Source: Galdieria partita (lineage: Eukaryota; Rhodophyta; Bangiophyceae; Galdieriales; Galdieriaceae). Taken from it: a stretch of DNA of 64,000 nucleotides. The notes beneath the pieces were generated by a model. It was given only the letters and a program-made list of their open reading frames with translations, was not told where the DNA came from and searched no databases. Positions 21,716-32,800 of this stretch are shown here, piece by piece (the stretch's first letter is position 1; each line of letters opens with the position of its first letter). The stretch is taken from NCBI GenBank assembly GCA_025991245.1, contig BQMJ01000038.1, positions 157,279-221,278 of the forward strand, in the 5' to 3' direction. The position numbers were made by a program, and so were the translations under genes.

Positions 21716-23481
21716 TTATCCATGGGTGGAATGAGTTACTATACTATCCAATAGAAAACTACAAAATGCTTCAATCACTGGAACACAAAAACTATTTCCC
21801 AATAACTTCCAACGAGTACGAAAACTTTGTGCATCACTTGAACATTTCACACACTCCGTATAATGATCAGGAAATCTAAGTTGCACAACCGATGATATGA
21901 ATAGATTAGAATATATCATTTTATGACTTACCCTAATATTCTTTCTGCTTCTATAATATTCAATCCTCTCTTTTCTTGGTCATTATACCAAACAGTATTG
22001 AAACGATTATCAAAAGCTCGAGGTGCATAATTATTGGTTGTGATAGTATAAGCTTTAGGATATTGTGCTCTAGCATGATCCACTAGAATATCTTGTAAGT
22101 AACAATTAGCTTTTTCTTCAAGTGTCCAAATTCTTTTAGCATTTGGAATATTTGTCCAATAATAACGATATCGTATACCCGCTGAGAATCTCGCTGCATC
22201 CACTAAAATAGGCTCCACTCCTAAAGCATTCGTAATGATTTGCTTATCATAAGCATTCATGGAGGCCACATTTTCTAATAAAAAGTATCGAGGCTTCCAT
22301 TCCTTTAATAAACGTACATATTCAAAGAATAAGGAACTGGGACCTGATTGAATTCCTTGCTGACGACCCAAACGGGATAGGCTTTGACATGGACTTCCAC
22401 CAATCATCAAGTCAACACCTTCAGGAATATCTCTTTTGCATACTTGCCTAATATCACCTAAAGCAATAATATCTGGAAAACGAGTATGCGCCACTTGCAT
22501 TGCATGTGCATCAATTTCGGAAGCATAATAACGAACATGAATGACTCCTAATCTTTGTAAAGCCAAGCGAGCTGCAGCTATTCCATCAAAAGCACTAAAT
22601 ACTATCATCTGCGGAGTAAATTCAGTTGTGTTTCGATAACCAACTGATTGAGATATTTGAGAAAAGATGTACTTGAAGGAATGCTCATGATGACTCTTAG
22701 GATGGAGTGATTGATCTTTGTGGTTGTGTGAGAAAGGTTCCAATGATTTCTCATTCAACCAATTCCAACTCGATATTTGATATTGAATATTGTGAAAAGA
22801 AGTTTGTAAAACACAATTGTCTTTCGCTGTAGATGATGATAATAACAACAAAGAATGATCACGACGACTTGTGGACTGTTGTTGCTCACAAGAAGCACAT
22901 AACCAAATATCTTTTAAATTGTTCTGATCCAAAGGTGGACAGACACAAGCAAAATGTAAAGTGATAGGACACTTCTCACAACATATCAAAGTATCTCCCA
23001 ACCAATCATTTTCTTCATCATCCGAACAACAACTTTCTGAGGAAGAATCCGATAAAGCACTTCTATTATGGGATGTTCTCTTTTTGGTTGGTTCTTTTAA
23101 GGACACAGAAGTGGATAATATATCCTTCCAATATTTTTGCCAACCTCCTTTAGGTGCTGCACAACTATCACAGTCATAATAAGAACCATCAGGTCCTGCC
23201 TTCCGAATCCAACGAGTGGATAGATGAGAAATATTCTTTTTGGCTATTCTATATGTTTGTTCATAAGATGGATAAGAGTTGTCTTTTCTATTCGGTTGCC
23301 AAGTCTCATCATAGTCCTTGTCTGAATCACTTGGCTGACTATCCGTTGAAGTGTGTATAGATAGTCTTCTATTGGGTTCCTTGTTCCATACAGGACTCGA
23401 TGAATAGATCAAGTCTTTGATAGATATGGGAGATATGGAACTATTTGTATAAGTAGTCATATCACTAGTCGTAACTCTCAT
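21716..23481 (-). CDS. DNMT3-like C5-DNA methyltransferase with PHD-type finger
   Basis: Cytosine-5 DNA methyltransferase, 569 aa, exons 21932-23481 and 21716-21875 with a 56-nt intron. Motif I is FSAFDGIAAARLAL, motif IV GGSPCQSLSRLG with the catalytic PC (about residue 363), motif VI FLLENVASM, motif VIII YRYYW, and the last exon has WKLLGNSFCVPVIEAF (motif X). Wording around SSLFFEYVRLL and DAARFSAG matches DNMT3 rather than DNMT1. The N-terminal half holds Cys clusters (DCDSC near 103; LICCEKCPITLHFACVCPPL and IWLCASC near 180-205) that form a PHD finger, possibly a reduced ADD module. No PWWP is evident. All catalytic motifs look intact. Stop codons of this gene and the convergent USP are 9 bp apart. 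Confidence 0.9.
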
Positions 23482-23585
23482 CTGGACCCTTCAACAACAA
23501 CCATTCGACCATCGAAATCCATCCATAATCTCTCTTCCATCTCTATGAAAAAGCACAAATGGACATTCAAAGTTCCCATAACTAC

Positions 23586-26330
23586 TCATGAGATGACCCA
23601 TTCCATTCCATCCTTACCATTTCGACTATATATAATCCATTGATTACAAATAAACTCTCGTCGCCAAGTTTCTATAGAAGATGCAGGTTGTACAATAACA
23701 CTTTTCAAATACCAAGAAGGAAATAGTCCACTTCCTTGATGACCAACTCTTATTTTGTTGGGTATTTGTAAAATATCAGGAACAGAAACCACAAAAGTGT
23801 CTTGTCCTCGACGACAAAAGTGGGAACCATCAGAATTAGAAAAGAGGATTCGTTCGGTACAATTTCCATTTTCATCCAACAATTGAATCCATACAGAAGA
23901 ATCGGTTCCTGCTCCCCAACAATCGCCTGTTTGGAAAGTAATCATCCAAGGTTTCGTACCAGTTGTTGAAAGACTTGTCTCATTTTCATTCTGAATAGAT
24001 ACGAATGATGATGATGGAAAGATAGAAGAGACTCCAGTAGAATTCCAAATATTATGGAGTGATTGATTAGCCAACCTCCACAAAGATAGAGGAGTTCTTC
24101 TCATCACAAGTTCAGCTGCTTCTCTCCAATCTAAATTTTCCAATTGTCGAAATAATTGTATGGAATGAGTATTTGTTGAGGAATTGCGGTAGGAATGGAA
24201 AGGAGAAATCAGTCTTTTGTTCCAGTAATCGATATTAGGTTGAATGACAAAAGAATTTCCACTCCGAGTCCAAGTATGAAAACTTTCATCCTATGATTGC
24301 TTTTATACATCCATGGGTTGATTGATTTCTTATTTACCTGCAAAATAGCTTTGAATGTTAGCCACAATCTAAGCCAACCACTATTATGACTATAATTATT
24401 GGAAGAAGAATTCGAATCAACTATTCCATTCTTATGAATAGGAATCCAATACTCTTTGGGTTGAATATCGCCATAATGATCGATACAAATATAAGCACGA
24501 CCCAACAAGGCTTCTTTGGCAAAAGGGTCTTGATCCATTACAGTCAGAGTTAAATATTCTTCTTGAATATGACAAACTGGAAACTCTGTAAATGCATTCC
24601 ATACAGGACATAATTCATTTCTTATACTTGTGAATGAGACCTTATGAGAACCCCATTCCAATACACAACGGACATCAGTTACAAAATGATCAGGATTGTC
24701 CATATGATGCAATTGATAAGCTTCCAATAGATGAATTTGTATCCATCCTTGTACACAAGATTCTTCAGAATCAGATAAATTGTTTTCTGTCCTAGGATGA
24801 GTATTATTCATTTTAGGTTTTGTTCTATTCTGTTCCAATGCAGTGGAATCCCAAAGCTTTTCATAAGAATATTTCAAATGAACGGAAGCAATCGAATGAG
24901 TTTGTAAACTAAGTGAGGATGGATTATTCCATCTGGAAGCGGTTAAAGGCAACCAAATATCCATATTCTTATCTACAGCATCTTTACATACTTCCAGTGG
25001 TAACCAACCAGAACCCATCAAGACATCTTGTCCTAAAGAGTCCACCAACTACAATCACTTCTATATTCAAAACATCGTTATCAATCTAATCACAATATTA
25101 CCTGAAATAGTCCTTGTGGAGTATGATAGAGTCGAACATTGATCCATTGCATACATTCAGTGGATATCAAAAATTCAAACTTTTCTTCAAAGATGGGTTC
25201 GTTGGTTCGATAACTCTTATGAGTAGTCATCACTTGACTTCCTAAATGAATCGTTATCGATGGATTCCATTCCGAATAGTTTGTAAATATATCTTTCGAT
25301 GTCGATATATGGGCACTTAGTATACGTAGAGTTAATACTCCATCAGTACCAGGTGGATAACTAGCATTGTCCTTCATAGTATAAAAATGATTCCATAGAG
25401 TTGAAGAAAGGCTACGTTGACTTGAAGATGGTTGAATAGGCACATAAATCTTGTGAGGAAATAACATTCTTTCAAATGCTTTGACTGTTAAGAGTTGATA
25501 AAGCCAAGAACGAAATGCTGGAATATCCATCAAATCTATACCGCTTGCCATTGGCACAATCTCCAAATGGACTTTGGGTTGCTCTACAAAAGAAAACTGT
25601 AAACTTTCAATACCCCACAAACAATCACTCAATCCCAATTCCTTGTATAGTGAGTGAATCATGATTCCCAGTTCATATATTTATTATACTTACCAATCGT
25701 AATTTGGCATGAATATTTATCTTTCTCACACTTAAAAGAGGAGGCTTTATACCAAATAGAGTTGCTGTGACTCGAACTTCACTACTGCGAGCCATCCAAT
25801 CGATATCTGCGTCTAATAGGATCGTCTCTGCAGAACAAGTTCTAAAACATTTGAGATTGTGAAGTTCAGGTGCGTGTCTTCCAAGTGTTAAATGGGTAAC
25901 TGTAACATCTTTTAGGAATGGAGGCTGATGTTTCCTTACCAACTGTTGTAATTCATCCAACAACAGGTCTGACCACGTCGTCTCCAACTTTTCCCACAGT
26001 TTGCCGATAATTCTATTTAACCACAACGCAGATTCCATACTTTCATATAAAGGAGACTGTAAAGAGTCAAATGGTCCCTTTCTTTCTGATAAAGCATTCT
26101 TTCTGTGGTTCCAATTGGATAGAAAATAGAATAGTGCAGCACTACAGGAACAGAGAATTCACATATGAGAAAAAGACACATTTGACTTTTTACTTACCAA
26201 GAAAAAGTAAATATACCTGATAAGAAACCCTTTTTGAAATTGAAATGAATATAAACTACACAAGGACTTGACTTACCAACCAAAAAGGATCGCTAGTCCA
26301 CATCAAAAGCAATTCGCCAATCACATCCAT
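23586..26330 (-). CDS. Extended-synaptotagmin-like SMP-C2-C2 protein with C-terminal PLAT domain
   Basis: Membrane-contact-site lipid-transfer protein. Six exons by eye: 26277-26330, 26194-26216 (23-nt microexon), 25694-26141, 25102-25641, 24338-25048 and 23586-24290; 826 aa with continuous frame. The N-terminus is a hydrophobic hairpin (about residues 5-38), followed by an SMP domain starting MESALWLNRIIGKLW with FLKDVTVTHLTLG and ILLDADIDWMAR. Two C2 domains follow: the first (about 275-395) lacks the Ca-binding Asp set, the second (about 460-560) keeps VMDQDPFAKEALLG. The last exon encodes a PLAT/LH2 domain (about 705-800) with MITFQTGDCWGAGTDSSVWI, a paired HFCRRGQDTFVV and GLFPSWYLKSVIV. 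The microexon donor is GTAAAA rather than the adjacent GTAAGT, chosen because it keeps frame. Confidence 0.82.
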
Positions 26331-26445
26331 GTTTGTGAAATGCCTATCTTTGTTAGTCGTATGGAAACCGGTGGTGACTTGTGTAAAGACTTGTAGAGTA
26401 TCTCCACTAGTGCCTATAAAAGTATCCAAATTGCAACCTATTTTG

Positions 26446-27208
26446 ATGGATACAAATAGTAGTTCTGAAGATAGTGATGTAGAACTTGTTTCTTGTCCAT
26501 CCGGTGTTGGCAAAGATGTCAACTCCTCTAGTAGAAGAAAGGAACTCAACGCATTGACGAAAGAAGACTTATCTTTGGAACAAAGCTCATCAACAACAAT
26601 ATTAGATGATGAAAAGCCCTCAGTACTCTTAATATTGACTGGTATACCAGGTTCTGGAAAGACTAGTTTTGCCAAGAAACTGGAAGCTAAAGGATGGTAT
26701 GCATATTATTTCGAATATGCTCTTTCAAAGAGTTGAGAATATTTTCAAAAAAAAGGTGTAGAGTTTGTCAAGATGAGCTTTTAACTCGTCAACAATGCGA
26801 AAATTATGCTATAACACAGCTCTTGCAAGGTAAACCTATCGTCATTGATAGATGCAACGTCACAAAGGAACAGAGAGCAATATGGATAAGTATGTGAAAT
26901 GGTGGATGCTTTACAAATTAACAACAATTCTTTTAGAACTGGCAAAGAACGCAAATGCAGTTGTAGGTTGTCTTGTTTTTACAACACCTTTACATATTTG
27001 TGTTTCTAGAGTAGCTCAAAGAAGTGAACATCCCAACTTGAAAGGCAACGACCCAAAAACTGAAAGCGTTATCTTCCAATTCGCAAAGGATTTTTGTGCT
27101 CCAACAGCTGAAGAAGGAATCGACTTTTGTCGTCGTATACAAACTGAACAAGATGAATATCGTATATTACAACAACTCGAGAAAATATTGAATTCACAAT
27201 CCTCTTAG
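26446..27208 (+). CDS. P-loop kinase (AAA_33 / polynucleotide-kinase-like)
   Basis: A 218-aa protein with Walker A GIPGSGKTSFAKKL (about residue 65) and IDRCNVTKEQRAIW (about 114), the DRCN.T.EQR signature of the kinase domain found in aprataxin/PNKP-related proteins and in plant bHLH140-type proteins. RVCQDELLTRQQC and RVAQRSEHPNLKG follow the same family. Exons are 26446-26696, 26756-26889 and 26937-27208, with introns of 59 and 47 nt. A 5' ATG in frame at 26329 exists, but it would overlap the divergent start codon, so 26446 is preferred. Substrate (DNA end, RNA end or small molecule) is not known. The last four bases overlap the end of the next convergent gene. Confidence 0.78.
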
Positions 27209-27702
27209 CACTCTCCTCTATCAGTGGACCATTCCAATCTAGCCAGTTGATTCTGTAGTTTTTGTACAGTTTCTTCGATATATCTTAGTTGTGCGTTACT
27301 TTCAATCAGTTTCTTTCCACGTTTTTAAACACTTTAAAGCTTTAACCAGAAGGAACCTACCTTTTGTTGCTCTGGTTCAGTTCCCAATTGTTGAGCACGA
27401 ACTTGCAATTCGCTATGCAGTTTTAGTCGATAGTTTTCCAAAGTTTCTATTACTTCTATCAATTCTGCAGCTTTGGCTGCTTTATTGTCAAATTGAGGTC
27501 GTGCTTGTTTCTTGTAGTGGTCCAAAGAAGAGGGTAAAGCTTCCTTTTCAGGAAAAGGTAACTTGTCACAAGCATAATAACTACGATATAGTTTATGACA
27601 GTTGATATGGTAAGGTTCTGAAATCCTTGGTTTATGATAACCGCCTTTTCTAAGTTCTTCTCTACTCCACAACACTATGATTCCACTTGAAACCACAAAC
27701 AT
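27205..27702 (-). CDS. Small membrane-anchored coiled-coil protein, unknown
   Basis: Not recognised. Exons 27361-27702 and 27205-27312, 48-nt intron, 149 aa. It begins with a short hydrophobic segment (MFVVSSGIIVLWS) that could be a signal anchor. A Tyr/His-rich middle (GGYHKPRISEPYHINCHKLY) and a C-terminal coiled coil (KAAELIEVIETLENYRLKLHSEL and on through the second exon) follow. The layout is reminiscent of small mitochondrial inner-membrane factors, but no family can be named. Its stop codon overlaps that of the convergent kinase. Confidence 0.6.
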
Positions 27703-27902
27703 AAGAAATCCAAAGTTTGCATTTTGACAATTGTTTCGAATTTTATATGACTTTTGTAAATTGTAAAGTTAACTGTATATACTTGTTAAAGTTGACGTTT
27801 CGTACAAATGTTCATTTCTGTCGATTGATTGATAATATTTTATCCTGATCGACGTATACTCACGGATAAGAGATTTTCCAAATACTCAAGTCCTAAATAA
27901 TA

Positions 27903-28948
27903 CTAATTCTCAGAAACAGAGCAAAACATGTTCATCATTTTCTTACTTTCTTGTAATGCTTGAACAGTACTTCTCAATTCATCGTTTTCTGTACAAAGTT
28001 CTTCCATTCTCTTTTGATAAGCCTCTTGTTGTATCTACCTCAAAGTTATCCAAAGCCTCCATTCATGGTCACATGTTATCTCACCTTTTTTCTTTGACGA
28101 GAACGTTCAGCACTTCTACGATTTTGCATAGCTCGATATGCTTTCCTTTCTTCTTCCGTCTTTCATACTTAGCCATCTCAAAAGAGAGAAAAGTGAAGAC
28201 TTACCATTTCTGGATGTTTTCGTTTACGTCCTCGTCTCTTTACTGTTCTCGTTTCATGTTTCTCCAGAGATAAATGTTCATCGTCCAATATTGTATTATT
28301 ATTGTTGTTGTTGTGGTTGCTGTTGGTATTATCTGAATGGCTTCCACTATAAGTAGACTGATTGCCTGAATACTCTCCACTCTTCCATTCTAATAATCCC
28401 TCTCTATCTGAACTAGAGTTGTTCGAAACAGACAAATGGTCACCTTCATCTCCCGTATTTTGAAAAGAGTCATAAACACTCGAATTCGCTTCTGTTTGTC
28501 GACTTCTTCTCTTTGGACTCTTTTCATTTCTATCTTGAGATAAAACATTCCAACTAGAGGTAAACTCTCGAATCCAATTAGGTGCATTATCCTTGATTGT
28601 ATGAGAGCCAAGTAGAGAATGATTATCATGACTACTAGTTACCCAGTCAACTGGAGAAGAAACTAGAGAAGACTCTTCCATATGGAAACCAGTACTCCTC
28701 GGAGTAGTCCAAGCACGAGGTGTAGCTCCCGAACGTAAAGAGGAGAGACCTTTTGGAGTAAACAAATCTGGAAAATAATCAGTTAAACGAGCAAATAAAT
28801 CGTCATTGTTATCCACTAAAGTATTTGGCTCATCTAATTTCTCCAAAGGTAACTTGGGACTTATTATACCAGTATTCTTGTTCATAGTAGAGGACGATAC
28901 TTCACTATGAACCCTTATAGCCGAAGACTGATTACTGTCTTGTTTCAT
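27903..28948 (-). CDS. bZIP transcription factor
   Basis: Exons 28205-28948, 28085-28159 and 27903-28034 (introns 45 and 50 nt) give at least 316 aa. The second exon is the basic region QNRRSAERSRQRKK with the N-x7-R bZIP signature. The third exon continues as the zipper with MEELCTENDELRSTVQALQ. The N-terminal part is Ser/Asn/Asp-rich and disordered with a poly-Asn run encoded by an AAT/AAC-rich tract near 28300, and RRGRKRKHPEM is a likely nuclear localisation signal. The ATG at 28948 is the first Met, but the frame stays open for about 33 more codons upstream, so the true 5' end may include another exon. Confidence 0.82.
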
Positions 28949-29036
28949 AACACTACTAAGAGAACGAGGTGAACTCGGTTGACTTGTATTCGTTTGCGCC
29001 TGTTTAGAACAACTTGATTGTTCTATAAGACTAGTA

Positions 29037-29591
29037 TTACTTGTCCTGTCTCTTCATAAGGAATATAATTAGGAGTATACAACTTGTGCGCACGAACCTT
29101 GGATGGGTCTCCGTTATTTTGGAGTCTTTTTTCACTACATGAACCAATTCTTTTGGGTCCTTTACTCCATTCTTCAAGGACTCCACCACAATGCACATTC
29201 TCTCAAGAGCTTCTGGTTTCTTTTGAGGATTCAAGCCACCCAACTCTATCATACGAAGCAAGGACTCTGTTTGTTCGTATATTTCCGGAATTCCATAGTC
29301 ATAAAGAGTCTTATCGTCTTGAATCAAGTAAACAAGAATTGCAAACTACTACAGAAACAACATAAATACCTTGTAGTTCCATATTTCCAAAGTGAAATTG
29401 GAGTGTATCTATCAAGTGGAATTCTTCGGAAAGTTTCCTCTTCACGTCTCCTATAGTATCATATACGGAGACTTGTAGTTGTCGTCGTTGTCCATTTGGC
29501 AAGTCCTTTCATAGTCTTTATAAATAATCACTAAAATATGTCCTTTGCTTACCAACAGCAAGGGAAACGTTTCGTCAGAGTGTCGCATCAT
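29037..29591 (-). CDS. Ubiquitin-like-domain protein, unknown
   Basis: Three exons (29553-29591, 29370-29505, 29037-29317) give a 151-aa product. The first 70 residues look like a ubiquitin fold: QRRQLQVSVYDTIGDVKRKL, then FHFGNMELQDDKTLYDYGI, matching the K27-to-I44 and LxDYxI regions of ubiquitin-like domains. The rest (about 80 aa) is helical (SLLRMIELGGLNPQKKPEAL...) and might be a BAG-like bundle, which I cannot confirm. There is no C-terminal GlyGly, so it is a domain, not a modifier. The gene lies 88 bp upstream of the bZIP gene on the same strand, and a possible intron could join the two. Confidence 0.65.
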
Positions 29592-29842
29592 ATCAAAGAG
29601 AAAGTCGTTCTCAATTCTCGAAAAAGAACTTTCATTTCCCTTGTTTGAGATTTTGTTTCTATTTTAGGAAACAATATGGGTCATGTTAGGCTCCATTTAT
29701 CACTTCTTCTCTACAATACAAAGAATAATGGAAATCCAATGAATATATTTATAAAAAGATTGATATCAACAACTTGGACTTGTTTTCTAATTGAAACAAC
29801 TTTTCATGGGCGCTTTGAGGTTTCTTTGACAATTTGAAAATA
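29592..29842. promoter_or_regulatory. Divergent promoter region of UBL and APC1 genes
   Basis: A 251-bp AT-rich spacer between divergent start codons (29591 minus, 29843 plus). No specific motif is recognised. Confidence 0.4.
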
Positions 29843-32800
29843 ATGTCTTATCGTCAAGTTTTTTTGCAACAAGTAACACCCTATTCTAGGTTTGTTGCAA
29901 AACCAGGAGAAAAAAGTTGTGTTTATGGTACAGAAGAGAATGAACTAGTACTAAATAAAAATGGAAAGAATATATCTATTGTTTGGAAAGTGGAGGGTTG
30001 GACCAAGCGCAAGCTTTCCTTTGTTGCCGAAGGAGACCACATTTCATTGCCTTTGTTATTTACCGATGGTACTTACGACTACTTGGCTGTGTGTGTATCT
30101 GATCGACTGATTCTTTTTGATGAAATGGGCACTGAATATTTTTGGCAACTTGGTCAGTATTCCTCAAACAGTGTCTGTTGTGAACTGTTGGAACTTTCTT
30201 GGGCACTTATCTTAGGGTTGACTCCAAAGAACGAATATCATTCTAAGGACACTCTTTATTTATTATTTCAAAAAAAGCAAAGAAGACTGTATTTTCTTCG
30301 AGGTATTCATCAAGGAGAACGTATTGTGTATTGTAGTTCAGACTTGCCCTTGTTGGTGACATATGACCAAGTTTTGGAAACTCTTTCTTTAGTCCTCTGT
30401 AATGAAGAAAAGATAGAAAGGGAAGGAGATGTGCCTGTCGATCAAAAAGATTTAAGTTCCTTCTTTGTAGATAGAATAGAGGAAGTATCTCAAGTAACGC
30501 CAAAAGAGTTTCATTTCTTTCATGATGAGATAGGACAGTTGTATTTGGCTATCTTAGATCAATATGGCTGTTTATATATTTTGCAAGTTCAAGGTGCCAA
30601 TTGGTCTACCAGAAAACAAAACAACATGTATATAGAAAAGCTTGAGTTGCAGATGAAAATGGAAACTTTCATTAGCATCCAGGCAATGACAATCACTAGA
30701 GAAGAATTCCGAGATCTCTTATGTTTGGATGGAATGGGAGTATTTCATGTTTATATTGGATGCCATTGTATCTTTCGGTTTGAACTATTGAGGATGTCGG
30801 AAGCATCCGTATTTTTTGTGTTAGTGAAGGGAGCCAATGATTGTTTCAAAGTGGAAAGGGAACAATCCTTATGTTTGATAAGGTCTTTGAAGGATTCAGT
30901 TGCTTCAAGTATTACTTTGGAAATGGATGATAATCAGATGTATCGCATTTCATTGGATTGTTTTCGTCCACATTCACAACCCACAAAAGATGTTTTGATA
31001 TGTGCATTGGCTGCTTTAAAGTCTGAATTATGTTGTGTTTTGCGTTCATTGTGGATTTTCCATATGTATTGTCAACATGACAACTATTCTTATTCGACAC
31101 TTTCACAAGATCATTGCATGGAATGGAAGAGTTTAGAACAATCATTGGATATATTGAGAAAATATTTACTTTATGCATATGAAAATTCATTAGAATGGAC
31201 TTGTGTTGTTGATTCTTTACTATGCAAGTTATCCAGTGGAGAATTGAGAAAGGAGTTGTTCAGAAGTACAAAAGATGATACGAATGATCAGTCTTTACTT
31301 GTCTACGATTATTCATTCAACAATTATTTGACTCGGAAATATTCCATATTCTACAAAAATACTTTTATTTCTTTTCCTTGGGAGACAAACGATTCACAAG
31401 TACAGAAAGATAATGGAATATTGATATCAACAACCAACACTATAGGACAAATATTTTATTCAGTAGCAAATGTCTTTCATCTACTTTATGAATCTTACAA
31501 AACTTGCGTCACAAACGAGAATCAATTGGAGGCAGTAGCTACCCAAATAAGAAAGTGGTTACCTTTATTAGGTCTTTCCAGTTGGATGGAGCACTACGAT
31601 CGAGATCTCTTACATCCAACTTTCCATCATCAGCAGCTGGAAGAACTTTCTGCTACTTGTGTTTGTTGTATTTTCGATGCCTTATCCAGTGCTATTGTTG
31701 GAAGTTTTCAAGAATTGACATTGTTAAGGACCACCATTCAAAGCTTTCATTTTAGAGGTATCTGTAATCCTCTTTTACGACTGGAAAGGATATGTGTCGC
31801 TTTAGAAATCATTTTTCAAAATGATTGTGACTGTTTGAAAAATCTTATTGCTATTCCTTCATTTGTAGAGGACATTTTACCTACTTTACCTATAAGTCTA
31901 TCAACACCCATATATGATGTATTACAAGCCTCCAAGTTTTCCTTTGACTCACATGACAAGAAGAAGAACAATTGGATAGACGCTCCATGGTATGACTTGT
32001 ATAGTGACGATATTTCCAGATTGTTAGGAATGGAAATGGAGACGAGTGAATGGAATATATCTCTCAAGATGGAAATGGAGTCTATGTATATGGAAGATTT
32101 AGTGATTGACTTTGATAGTAGTAATTATACATCAGGAATGGAAATGAATGATCCTTGTATACATATGAGGTTCGCAGCTGATCGAAGAACATTGGAAGTA
32201 CAAAATTTATTGGACTCTGCTTCTCCATTATCCTTAGACTCTCTTGACTTGAAGACATTGTATGAAGAGGATTCCGTCACAGTATCTTCAGTCAAACTAC
32301 TTGGAAGGCTTCAAAAGAATTTAGGAGTTTGTATAGGAAGAGGTGCTTTTACTTTGGGAACATATATTTCTTTTGATCCTACGGAACCCATTGTGATACC
32401 TAAAGTTTGGTAAGTTGTGATTCGATTCTTATTGTTGTTTTGAACAATTTATTTTCTGTAGCTTAGCTGCCAAGGCTCCTTCTGATTCCTTGCCACTTAT
32501 AAAATTGGATATATCTAGTGTTTCTGTTCATTATTTTGATTGGCCTCGTTTTCATAATGGAGTTGCTGCAAGTTTGAGATTCCTCAGAAGAGAACTTTAC
32601 TATGGTGATAAGACTTGTCCAGAATCTATATTATCTCGTTCCTGGATAGTGAGTAATAAGCCACCCCAGCCTTGTGCTTCTCATGCGGGAGTGTTGTTTG
32701 GACTTGGGTTGACTGGTCATCTACCTGTCTTGCAAACAACTGATTGGTATAGTTACTTGATTGGAAGAGACGAACTTACTTGTGTTGGATTGATTTTGGG

